Positions 1 to 12,500 of a DNA stretch of 21,176 nucleotides are shown here, piece by piece (position 1 is the first letter of the stretch; each line of letters opens with the position of its first letter). A program made the translations under genes and the position numbers. The notes below the pieces were generated by a model. It was not told the origin of the DNA and searched no databases. It was given only the letters and a program-made list of their open reading frames with translations. The stretch is from the NCBI GenBank assembly GCA_020650975.1, contig JAIPMN010022385.1, forward strand, positions 1-21,176, given 5' to 3'. Source of the stretch: Apostichopus californicus (Eukaryota; Echinodermata; Holothuroidea; Aspidochirotida; Stichopodidae).

Positions 1-324
1 TGCCAAAAATTTTCTTGTACGCTCCGCGCCAACCAATGGTGGCGCTCCGCTTAGATAGTCTACAAGTCCATCATCCCCCCCAATCTTCAACGGAAATCGA
101 CGCCTATGCACTTCCCTAACCTATATATCTAACCTGCCAAACTTGGAAGTAGCGTATTAGCACTGCGCCCGTGCCTCCCCCTGCCCCCTTCCCACCACCT
201 TTCACATCATCATTCACTTCATCTTCCTTCCGTGTCTGAATTTTGAAGACACAGCAAAATCTGTTATTTGTGTTCTAATGTCTTAAAACCTTGATTTCAT
301 TTTTTCCCCTCTTTCATCTTTCAG
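1..324. other. Intron sequence before the first visible NRF-6-like exon
   Basis: The first 60 bp hold two GCGCTCCGC-like blocks (TACGCTCCGCGCC and GGCGCTCCGCTT) and look like part of an interspersed repeat. The rest is pyrimidine-rich intron ending in a normal polypyrimidine tract and AG at 324. No gene was seen. Confidence 0.6.
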
Positions 325-595
325 TGGTTTACTTTTAACATTTCTGACTTTAAAACATCTGAAGAAGTTAAACGGAAAGCTTAACTGGTTGTTATTTTAC
401 TTCCATCGTTTCTGGCGTCTGACTCCCCTGTATATGATTTGTATCGGAATATGGTCCTCCCTGTTGATACACATCGGTAATGGTCCGGACAAGGTTGAAT
501 TTTTACAAAGCGCCAAGAAAGTTTGTGCTGAGAACTGGTGGGCGAACTTTCTGTACATCAATAACCTGGTTCCATACCCTGGAAGTGTCAACTTG
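325..595 (+). CDS. NRF-6-like gene, first exon in window
   Basis: The acceptor is ctttcatctttcag ending at 324 and the donor is GTGAGT at 596. The exon encodes residues 1-90 of the fragment. It carries the end of one membrane helix (GLLLTFLTLK), the basic loop, the HRFWRLTP motif and a following helix (TPLYMICIGIWSSLL). It then gives an extracytoplasmic stretch with CAENWWANFLYINN. Reading upstream of the Met at 389 stays open to the acceptor and matches the family, so that Met is internal and not a start. The exon ends in phase 0. Confidence 0.9.
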
Positions 596-3500
596 GTGAG
601 TATTGTTCTGTTTTATTCTTTTCTGAAAGCAAAAGGTATCATTGCGGTCATGGTGCCATGTGTGTGTGTGGGTGGGGGGGGGGGGTGCGTGTGACGCTTT
701 GGTTTGTAAATACGATAACTCCAAATTCTAATGGTGGGTGGACATCGTATTTTGTATGTGGATGTACCATATTGAGTTCTCGGTTACCGTAGTTTTTGGT
801 TGCGATCAAAGGTCATACTAGGTCACCAGAGGTCAAACTGTGAGAACCTTGTAAACATGATAACTCAATATTCTAAGTTGGATGAACTTCAAACTTAGAA
901 TGCACATGCAACATAGTAAGTTCTTGGCTGATGTTGTTTTTGGCTGGGATCGAAGGTCATATTAGGTCACCATAGGTCAAACTGTGGAAATTTGGTAAAC
1001 ACGATTTCTCAAGAAGAGAAGCTTTGATAAATATCATGCTTGGCCTGTTAATACCCCACATTGAGTAGAGGAACCATATTGAAATTGGTGGAGGTCAAAG
1101 GTCATTTGCGGTCAACACTTTAAAAGTCAAAGTCTGGAAATCTAGTAAGCACGATAACTCGAGAAGTACACCTTTCTTGAACTTCAAACTTAGTATATAT
1201 CCTGCTTGGTAAGTACAAGAACCCTATTGACATTGGTAGAGGTCAAAGGTCAAATGAGGTCAACAGATGTAATAGTCTAAAACCTTTTCAAACCTTTTAA
1301 ACTCCAAACTTAAAGCTACAATTAACCCGTTATTTTATCTAATGCTATGATTTTCTTTTGGTGAACATAGTTTGGTCAATGTTCAATTTAGTGTTGTGAA
1401 GGGGCTCTATAAGTCTGTAACAAAACATACAGTATTCCAGGAAATGAAATCTGCTTCTATGTGTTGATAAGTTTGAGCACACTTACATTAAGACATTCAG
1501 CAGGCTCTTATCAGTTCTCATCCTCTGAGGTTTCAAGGGGTTAACAGGTTATCTCAAATGGTAGACAAAATTGGCTTAAGTAGACTCCAATTATCCATTT
1601 TCTCTATGACTTATACTAGATGACTTTCGCTTTGGCTAATTTTGTGAAAATATTTCACAGTGTATAAACAATATTATGTAGAGATCTCATTCATTAATAA
1701 CACTTATTAAAGGGATGGTTGCAAGGTGGCAGAGCTGATTTTATTCATACATCTATGTGTCTATATCTCACATAGGTAGACTGTTCTTTCTGGATATCGA
1801 AACATTTTGGAATAAAAATTCTATCCTGTAAAATCCTTACCAGTGAAAGAAATGGTTGATGCCCTCAAGAGAGTGCTACAAATAAGGGCTGGATATCTGT
1901 GATCTTTTCTGATTGTCACTTAATTCTTGGACAAATTTAACTGACTTACTCTACATTAGTCAGGTAGTTATATGAAATTACATGGCAAGGAATCACAAAG
2001 CCACCTGGCTTTCTGGTTTTTTCCTACTTGGTCACAAATGACGGTAGATCACATAGAATGGGTGATCACATGTTATAAGTGATATCATATCGTGGATGAT
2101 CGCAAAGAGTGGAGTGGGTGATGGTGTAGAGTGTCTGATCAGATGATGTGCGTGATATTAAAAAGGGGGGGGGGGGGATGACGAGGAGGAAGATGACATA
2201 AAGGCGGTGGGAAAATCAGCGCATCCTTGGTTAAACATGATTATGACATACAGGTTATCACATACAATGCATGACAGCATACTATGGGTTATCACAAAGG
2301 GTGGGTGATCACATACAGTGGGTTATCACATAGAGTGGGTTATCACATAGAGTGGGTTATCACATAGAGTGGGTTATCACATAGAATGTGTAATCACATC
2401 AGGTGGTGATCACATACATCACGTGAATTAATAGCGAGGTGGATCATATTAATCTGGGGTTACATCGTACAATGAGCGATGATGTACCTTGGATACTATA
2501 GGTAATTAAGTCAACTGAGCGATAATTGTAGAATGTGTTCTCAATGAGAATTTATTCGTGATTGCCAGAGAAAGACATACGTTTAGATTGAACAATGTAT
2601 GGGTATAGACTTGAACAGTGCTCAAGCATAAAGGTAAAAGGATGAGAGGTTCCCTGAATATTAGGACTATAATACAAACTTGTGGTTCAAGTTTACATGA
2701 GTGACACATATAGGTTATTGCGGGTCTGTCCACACCTTTGCATTTTGACATTCATAGTTTCTATCTTCATATCTTTCATTACAGTGCATGGGCTGGTCTT
2801 GGTATCTGGCTAATGATATGCAGTTTTTCATTATCACACCCGCCATTTTGATACTTCTTTTCAGGTTAGTACTAGTTTTATTAGTTAAGCAAAATATTTT
2901 TACAACCGTCCTCGAAAACAACCGTGTGCAGTTTTAACACTCGAAAGTTATTGGATCGTTCTTGCAGTAATTCTTTATGCTGTATGTTTCTTCATCGAAG
3001 TGACAATGGGGTTGCATGAATAGAGGTTGGGGGATGGGGGGTGGGAGCGGTTGTAATCGAGATCCTTGTATTATATTATATACAGTTATGATGCGATCAT
3101 ATTTACTCCCTCTCACATGAACCACAAATTGCCCGCATCATTTTTAACCGCAATCACAAGGGCGCAGTCATCGTGGCTATACCTGCAAATTTAGTTGCAT
3201 GCTCCAGGACAGTAACAACATATAATTAAGTCATTATTTACAGCAATCGTTGAGCTGTACTGGGAAGATGGTATGTCAAAGGTATTGAACTTTAGCTAAT
3301 TAATAAAATCATAACCGTAGGCCTGATCCACACAGTATATGGTTATATAAGACCAGAAATATGACTTTCATTTCCTTGGCAGGGAAACAATCCCCATTGT
3401 TACGTGTTTCATTCGCTCATAGTTCACGCAAGACATTAAGCACAAAATTAGTTTTGATAATCTTGCAGACCGTTAAACACCACTGCTATCAGACCAGGTT

Positions 3501-6500
3501 ATATTCGATTTATTCTACTTTCAAAGTAGAGGAAATTACCCTTTTAAACATCTTAGGTTCATCAGTTACAGTGACTGGACTATGAAGTCTAACACAAAGA
3601 CGATACGATTCCTCAACGGGGGAAAACTTCAGTCTTCAATGTCCTGATATGGCATGTTTTACATTGTGTCACAAACAAGGACAAATGGTGTTGAATGTCA
3701 TCCAAAGCGGCTCTGTGTGTTTATATGAAGTTTAAAGAACCCGTTTTGGTTGAGCTATAACAATTTAAAAACAATGAATTAACAGACCTGCTCTGAGAAG
3801 ATTACGTCATCATCATGTTAGTCCCAAATGAACATTGCAGAGATTAAGACAATTTTCAAGGTGAATATCGTGAAACTGGAATAGTTATAGAAACAGTACC
3901 AACACTCACATGTTCTTTTTTCTTTGACCATAATGTATGTATTTTAGATCCTCCTGCAAGCAGGAACGCGCGAAGAAGCCTCATTGGCTTATCAAAGCCG
4001 CAAGCTGACCGAAGTCAGTCTCTTACATTCATATTTAACTTCCATGATTATGAATTGTCAACAACTCTGTAACTGGACGACATACATTAATCTTGGAGAG
4101 ACTCGAACCGGGGACCTTATGATTGGAAAGCACAGGCGTTAACCACTGAGCTAACACTCCACGATAATATAATTTTCAGGACTCAAATGCTGCCTAATAT
4201 CAAAACGTTGAACTCTTCTGCCATCTTACAATGATCGGTGGAAGAAAAACCATCAACCTAAAACTCAATAGGTTCACGACTCCAAGAAAAAGATTGAAAA
4301 TTTCAAGTTGATTTGTCATTGTTTTATTCGCTTCTTCTCTCAAATTATGTAAAATGATCACGCTGGAAAAAGTTTTGTTTCAATCACATTGAAAAGGAAC
4401 AAAGCGGCATGTTTAAGAAAAGTAGGACGATTATGAGATCATCCGACCAAAGTCTCCATTGGCTGAAAAATTATGAATACTAATTAGCAAATTGCTCCAA
4501 GTAGCCATTTACAAGCGAAAAGGGACATTTTCCCATTTAAGCTCTATCTCCATGCGTGGCGCCAAGAACAGATCAGTTAGCGTCTGAATTTCTCTTGAAG
4601 CGGCCATACTTTAAATGATTTCTTAGCTGGCTCTTTATAACTGGCGCGTAAGAAAGTGAGTGATTACGTTAAATCCGGGAAGAAACTCCATGCAGGGTAA
4701 CTATAGAAAGGAGTTTCAGAGAGTACAAGTCAATATATATATCATAGTACAGTACAATAACAACTCCTTGCTCATACTATGTAAACAACATTATACGTGA
4801 ACATTCGGGAAATTTTCCGGAGTGACTAAGTTTTGGCTTGTTTGTAGGTTGGCATCATTATAGTTTGATTCTTGCTTGTCGAAGTGGATGAAATAAAACT
4901 ACTGATAGTCTAAACATCAGAAGGATTAGTAGGGATTGAACAGGCATTTTTAGAAGTTTGGGAACAATGTTTAAGAATTTATTTTCAACTGTTTAGTTAA
5001 TTTGTACTCTCCCAGCAAACACAAAAATGTTTTTAAAATATCAGGAAAATATTTGAACAAATGTTATGATAACGTTATAAATAATGTTATTAACACGATA
5101 AATGTTGAGTCGATAGAATAGCAGGATAAAGTTTTCACAACGTTTTATATAACATTATTTCGATGTCAGCACAACGTTTTTAAGATGTTGCAGAATATGT
5201 TGTAAAGACGTTATAATAACATTTCGACAAATGTTATGATAACGTTATAACATGACGTTATAAAAACATTAAATGTTGAGTCACTAGAATAGCAGGATAA
5301 CGTTTTCACAACGTTTCATACAAAGTTATTTCGTTGTCAGAACTTTTTTAAATGTTGCAGAAAGTGTTGTAAAGACATAATAACATTTTGACAACGTTAT
5401 AAAATAATGTTATTAAACGTTAAATGTTGAGTTGCTAGAATAGCAGGTTAACATTTTCACAACGTTTGATATAACATTATTTCGATGTCAGCACAATGTT
5501 TTCAAAATGTTCCAGAAAAAGTTGTAAAGATGTTATAGTAATGTTTTAACAAATGTTATAACGTTATAGAAAATGTCATGACATCTAAAAGCATTTCGAG
5601 AACATCTGTGAGTACTTTAGACGGGTTATTCGAGTTGTAATGAAACATGAGGTTCAGAATGGTTGGCACTGTCTGGTGCTTCCAACACTGTCAGAAAGAG
5701 TTAATAAGACTTGAATGCTTTCTGTACTGTCAATTTATTGTAATAAAGCACAAATCATGACATTGTCAGAGAAAGCACATGTAATAGAAAACAATCATCA
5801 CTCTGAAGATCCACCATCTTCTTCCAAGGAAGTTATTTTCCTCTTCTGTGCCAAAGAAGTTTGCATGTCTCTGTTCGGAACCAAGAAAAACAAAACATGC
5901 TTGATCATAGAGTAACACACTGTGAAATGTGAATTGTATATTTGGTTTGTCTTCAAACATTACATGCCATATTTTGATATTTGTAAGGCTTTCTCCACTC
6001 TATGTCATAGTACTTAAGCACTGGTCATGCAACTGAAACAGTGAAAGTGGGAAACACATTATCTTGATCCCATTGACCTTTGACCTATGCCAAAGACAAA
6101 AGGGGTCTACTTAAATATGGAACCTTCAAAACCCCATGTATGAAATCTGTCAATTTATATTTGATTTGTTTTGGGAAATTTGTCCACATTTTAGCATTTC
6201 TTGCAATACCATGTTTTAGTCCTTCACACCTTTGGAACTCTTTTAACCTAATATTACCCTTCAACTCCAATATCCACAATGCAAAAATGCATTTGATCAC
6301 TGTTGACCCTAGATGATCTTTAACCTCCACCAACATCATTAGGGTGTTCTTTCAATTAACACGGTACACTATATGCCAAGTATACGAGACATATCAAGAC
6401 TTGTCAATGTTACCCTTCCTACGATACGGTGTTAACAAGATGTACACACTTGGCCTGTGTTGACTCTGACCTCCACCAGCATCACCAGGGTTCTTCTATG

Positions 6501-9500
6501 TTTAAACATGTTATATTTCAACAATGGAAATAAGCTATGAAGATTTTCAAACTAAAATATATGTCTGTAATTGTTCAAGACTTAAAACTGAGTCAAAGTA
6601 TACAAAGGAACTCCCTCCCCCACCCCAACACGGGACGCAACATCTTAAAAATTGTTTGCGTCAGCTCAGTAAAACTTGCGTCTAGGCTGCACTTTAAAAT
6701 ACCTCTACAGGAACGCGCAATACTTAAATATATAATGAACCTGACAATACGCTGGCTTGTACGTAAGGGAAGCGTGCAGTGGCATGGTATGTCTATAATG
6801 TGTACAAAGAACATTTAATGATGAAACCTTTAATTAATATACAATAATAAAATGACTGTCAAATTGCGAAGCGAGAAATTTGGCCATAGACTAGTTACAA
6901 TATGTGCAGACCTGGACGACATACAATGCACATTGTTGTACGGTATACAACTAAAGTGTGTATGATAATGTTATGGGCTATATACTGTATGCTGTGAATT
7001 GCCAGCAAAAAAATACGGCACTAGTCAACTGATTTAAGTTAACCATTAAATGTTGCGCGCATATGCCATGAATGTTGGAAATCAAGCAGAACGAGTGTCT
7101 AGACATAATACCAGCATAAAAATACTGCACTTTTCAACTGATTTAATTGAACCATAAAAGGAATAACGAAGGCAGGGATCATATTTATAAAATAAAATAA
7201 AACACCCTCCTGGAATTTGTTGTACAAGCAGGGTGGTATTAAATCTCTTGTAAAAACAAATAATCAGATTTTTTCAACATGACGCTTTTGAGATATTAGC
7301 TGTTAAACATGACCTCGTTTTGTACAGAGCAACTTTAAAACCTTACTAATTAATATTGAGAAAAGCTAAAACCCTGAAATTTGGTAAGTTGTACAAACTG
7401 TATGTTGATAATTAAAGTAATAACCCCTCACAGTTCTCACATGGTTATGTTGTAAAAAATGGCATCAAAAACCTTTCCTTTTGCTGAATCGCAGAACAAA
7501 ATAGCAACTTCAGAGGCTGCACAACTTTCAAACATATAATTTACAGGAAGCATTATAATCATTATTTTGTATTGTTTTCACTGGACATAATAACCTCTTA
7601 AAGAATCAAGTATTCTGAAGCAATAGTTTAGGAGCAATTTCTCACTTAAGTTAAAATTGCACATTTTTCTCACAAAAAAAACCAAATTGATTAGTTTACA
7701 TTTCAGAAACAAAAATATTGTCGCATGGCTACCTACTCAGTGTAGAACCACAGATGATTTAGTATAGCTTTAAAACAGATGGTCCAAATAATACAGTATT
7801 AGGCTAGTGCTACATATATGCAACCGCGAATGTTTTTCCCCGAACATTGTCATAGGCCTAGGTGATCGTTTATAATTTACAGCGGTGGGCTGCCCAGGCC
7901 TATATTATACTGGTTACACCCTAGTCAAAGGCCTGGGCTAAACTTCGATTTAACCCAGATTCAGGATACAGGCCTAGGCTATCAACATCCACATCCGATG
8001 GTTGTTTAACAACACATTCGCATGCAGGCCAAATCTGTGACTGATAATATGATATTCGTCTATAGGCCTGTGCTAGGGCCTACGCTAGGCAACATATCAA
8101 GCGTTAGCCTAACAAGTTAGCACGGGCATACATTATAAATTGGGCAAAGCTTAACACTACATGTAGGCTACACTTGCGTTCCTAACATTAGGATATAAAT
8201 TAATAATTAAAGGCTGCTACACTCAATACGGCAGTTCACAATCAAACTTACCTTCAACTTTTTCAAGACTGCTATACACTGCCTTGTGATTTGGAATGGA
8301 TTAAATACTTCCAATCACCAAAAGGACTGATGACGTTGTCAATTTTGAAACTTTCTTTGAAACGGTTGCTGGATGTATTCCCCGTAGCTGTTGACATAGA
8401 CAACTAGCCTACTATGTAGAACTGAATTTTGAAAGCCGGACTTCTGACGGTAAGCATGCGCATGTGTACATACGTATATAGCAAGCGATATGGGACAAAC
8501 ACTGCATAATATATTCTCGTATTAATACGAATATATAAGCGTAATAATTCGAATATATACGCGTATTAAATCAGACAATAATTATATAGCTTTCACTCAC
8601 GCTTTTACGCGTATTTATTCGCATTAATACGTGTATATATTCGAATTAATACGTGTGTATATTCGAATTAATCCTCAAATGTATTCGAATTAATTCACAT
8701 ATGTATTCGTATTAATACGTGGTTGTATTTGAATTAATACGCGGACATATTTAATAACATTTTTACATCATCTAATGAATATATTTCTTTAAATGTTATA
8801 ATAACATTACAAAAAAACGTTTTGTGTCGTAACATAACGTTATAAAAATATTTTCACAACATTAGTACTTTCGTTTGAGCACCATTTGCGGTTTAAGATA
8901 TCAACTGTGGTACTGGTATTTGGATTAAGTTCCTCTCAATGACTTTACATAATGCTATAACTAAATTTGGTATTTTTTTCCAAAACATGTACCTTCTTTG
9001 TGTAACAACATTTTAAAAACATTTTACTAACATCACTAAAGCGATTTTAGTCGTAACATATACATTATAGTGATATTTTAATAACGTTATTACTTCATCA
9101 TGGGCTTCATTTGCCTGTTAGGATTTTAAATAGGATACTGTTAAAGTGATGAAGTTACAAATACACCTCAAAACAGGGTACTATTTATTTAGTACTTTCT
9201 TCAAATGATATATCTTTTTTTTAATAACATTTTTAATACATCAAGCATAATGTCGTCAAATGTTTTAAGTCTTAATCAAAACATTTTGATTATGTTATAA
9301 TAATGTTATGACATTCTGAACAAAATCAGCGATATTTTGATCAAATGAAAGGCTTTCCCCTGCAGGTATAGCTGTTTTGAATTGAAATTGCTGCATATTT
9401 TCAATTTCTTTAAGCTTTTTCAATGCCTTTCTCTGAACGTTTTCAGAACATTTTTACAACATTTGTGGAAAATATTTTATAAAAACTTTTAGGAAAATGT

Positions 9501-12500
9501 TATGAAAACGTTTTCATGTTTTAATATGATATCTACAAAATGTTATATAAACGATTTACAATAACATTTTGTAATAACATTTCTACGCCATTCTCAAAAT
9601 GTTATAAAAACATATGTGTTTGCTGGGCTAGATAGATGTAATATATTTATGTACACTACCTATAGGATTTTTGTTGTTATATTCTGTCTGTCGGTGGTAG
9701 GCTTTGCCCTCTTGACCTATTGAAGAAAGCCATGGCCTCTCACGAATTCAATCATGCCTACACGACATCCACTATTTGTTTACTGACATTCCTTCGTGGT
9801 TCCACCCAGCTTGTATATGTATATCAAAAACCCTAATGGAATTGCTACAATATTTAAGAAAATAATGAAACCAAAAATTACGAAGTATGATCCAAAAGAG
9901 TCCAGCAACGCACCTGTAAAAAGAAGAGATACAGTCAATCTGGTTAGACTTTAAAGTCTCAATACGTTTTTGCTGATGAATTACGGAAAACAAACTTCCG
10001 AAGCAGATTCAATGTGTCTTATTCTAAATGCACTCTAACCAGGTAAGTTTAATGGAGAAAAGCTGTCGCAATCGAAAGAAAGAAAGAAAAATTCTGCTGC
10101 CCTTATGGTGCGAACGATTTACCGTAAAATCACTACAAGTTACAACCATCAATTGTTACAATCATGTCCGATCACAATCCGTGTTATTTTTGCCGTTATG
10201 ATCTAACGCTCGCTCTTCGTCATTGTATTATAATAGAGACAATGTGGACATACATTTGGTCAACTGTATTGTAAAAGGCACATAATGTGGACATAGGCTG
10301 ACTGGTATACATTCCATTGTAAAAGACACAATGTGGACACATTGGCATACACTGTATCGTTATAAAAGACAAAACGTGGTCTTATGTAGACATAGTGGCA
10401 TACATTACATGGTAAGAGGCTCAATCTTGGTCTTATGTGGACGTACTAGTGCACAAACAGTGGGTTTTGATGCATGTGGACATACTATCGGTACACATCC
10501 GTTGCATTGAAGAGACACAGTGTGGTATCATGCGGATACAGCTGTATACACCATGTCCATCATGTATACTTATACAGATTGGTGTTTACAATGATTCCAC
10601 GGTGTATTGGATATGTTATATAACGTACATATTCCCTATGACGAGAGATTCCCTTAAGAAATTATATATGGGCCTATTACTGTACGTCTTTGGTTACCCT
10701 TACATCTGCCTCAGATGTGGAACTCCTTTTCTAAAGATTGAGTGTTAATTCGTAATCTAATAAGTTCTCTCGCGTATCAACTTTACGGTATATTACCTCA
10801 CCTGATATAATCCCACCAAGTTGCATAGCCAATCCGTTACAGAAGAATAGGACAGCCATGCCTTGCCTGATGTGTAGCTCGCACAAATGATCTGGTACTG
10901 TTCCGCCAAGAGCACCGTCTGCGTACGCCAAAGTGAACCCACAGCAAAACGAGGACAATGCAAGTCCCCAGAAAGTATGAAAGAGAAGGTATCCCGAAAA
11001 GGACGAAGCACAAGTAATAGCGGGAACGACGATCGCTGCTATAGTGTTCATGCGGTTGTACCAGAAAACGACCAACACCACTATCTTACCAAGGAACCCA
11101 CCAACTCCTCCAATGGCTGATAGAAGTACCGCAACCTCTGAGGGGAATCCTTGAGATCTTCCAAAAGGGACCAAAAAAATTGCCCAAGTAGCAAATGTTA
11201 AACTAAAGAACGCCTGTATTACCACAAATGGTGCAAATTGTGGATGTTCATAGAAGAGTGCTCCACTGCGTAGTTCGACAAGGGTGTGCTTACTTTCCTC
11301 TCTGCTATTGTCAATACTGTTTGACTCGTCTTCCTGGTTCGTCGTATGAGCGTCCTCTTTCCTTTGCTTGTCACCAGAAACCTTCGCAATTCCTTTCTTG
11401 GGTTTCAGCAACAGCCCTGATAACACAGTGTTCCATGACACTGCGCCCATTAGTAGGTATGACCCGAACAGACCATAACGTCTGCGAAAGTTATCCACCA
11501 CAATTGGAATAACGACTATTCCTAAGTATGTGAAGAGCTCCCTCACTGAGTAGGCCGTAGGGAATGTTTCCGCGTCGAAGTGTTCCAAGAATGACATATA
11601 GAGAGAAAAGTAAAGTAATCCTTCTCCTACAGCTGGAAAATTGAGAGGTATAACGAAATACGTTAATGTGGAATAACTCATGGATGCATGGTATCTATAA
11701 AGATCAGGGATATTGTAACTTTCAACACCTTCATTTTCACTTGATAATTACAACGCTTTATATCGCGTCGTACAAGCTTTTTTCTCTTTGGTTTACCTTA
11801 GTTCCCCCACCTGACTGATTGTCAATTGAACATTAAAAATTTAGGCGAAGGAAATAGCGCTATAAGGTGAAATAAATCGATAATTTAGCAGAGGTACAAA
11901 TGTCATCTCCGTGCATTTTCACGTGAAATAGACCTACATGATGCAAATTGCTCTAAAGCGAAGGCTGAAGTTTTTCAATTTGTATGGGCGCCATACACAT
12001 GTGATGCATTATGTGTGTGGTTCTCAAGCCACTCGAGACTATAGTATTTCCTGTTTTGCAATGCAAATCTAACTCCTGCCATGGCGTGGTCATTGCCTGT
12101 GGTTGGTTGGCAGGGAAGCAGTACTGGCTTCCTAATATAAATTGACAGCCGTCGATCGACCTAACATATTGTGTGTTTCTTCTAATTTATGAAACCGGAG
12201 AAGTGAGAGGAGGTTTGCAAGATGCCGCCACGGTGATTTCAAAACATATCACGATTACCTCCTATCCAGCAAGCATGAAGATTAATGTCACATTATACGA
12301 GACTTTAGGGAGGTCAATGGGACAGACGGAAGTTTAGTCAATCTTGCACGGAATGCTTATGAATATTTTACTTTAAATGAATATCTATTTATTCATTTAT
12401 TTTGTATGCATATTGTTTCACCTGTAACTCCCGTAAAGAGGAATAGTTGAAAGCTGGTTCGGCAAAGCAATCCAATCAAGACGAATCCAAGACCAAATAG

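Larger units (their letters stand above)
596..2784. other. NRF-6-like intron 1
   Basis: This 2.2-kb intron begins GTGAGT and ends CAG. It contains a GT run followed by 12 G (674-685), the AGGTCA-rich repeat (780-1290) and the GTGGGTTATCACATAGA minisatellite (2035-2480). No additional exon was recognised between 1290 and 2035. Confidence 0.85.
5011..9627. mobile_element. Large non-autonomous DNA transposon-like element with inverted termini
   Basis: The left end reads CCCAGCAAACACAAAAATG. The reverse complement of the right end reads CCCAGCAAACACATATG, so the first 12 bases match exactly and similarity continues beyond. Both sides carry several hundred bp of subterminal repeats built from AACGTTATAATAACATT-like units (about 5020-5600 and 8760-9620). 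No open frame resembling a transposase exists inside; the longest frames are under about 95 codons and look random. No clear target-site duplication was found; the flanks share only CT. The superfamily cannot be assigned from this sequence. Confidence 0.75.

Noticed and set aside
389..694. Met at 389 as the start of a 101-residue protein
   Set aside because: The frame is open upstream to a splice acceptor and matches the NRF-6 family there. The frame past 595 runs through a donor into low-complexity G-rich intron.
4091..4163. Functional tRNA gene
   Set aside because: The acceptor and T stems do not pair and the D-arm is irregular despite good A and B boxes.
5715..5960. Overlapping 64-66 codon frames just inside the left subterminal repeats
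   Set aside because: Both strands are open by chance, with no domain and no splice context.
6085..6818. Frames of 73-93 codons in the transposon interior as a possible transposase
   Set aside because: They overlap on both strands, no catalytic motif was recognised, and part is the inverted AGGTCA repeat.
5011..9627. LTR retrotransposon
   Set aside because: The ends are inverted rather than direct repeats, and there is no gag-pol coding sequence.
10437..10748. 103-codon open frame on the + strand
   Set aside because: It overlaps a degenerate tandem repeat and the antisense MCT-like intron, and has no recognisable domain.
10887..11512. Open frames on the + strand opposite the transporter (77 and 94 codons)
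   Set aside because: They are shadows of the large - strand exon; only the - strand reading gives a coherent membrane protein.
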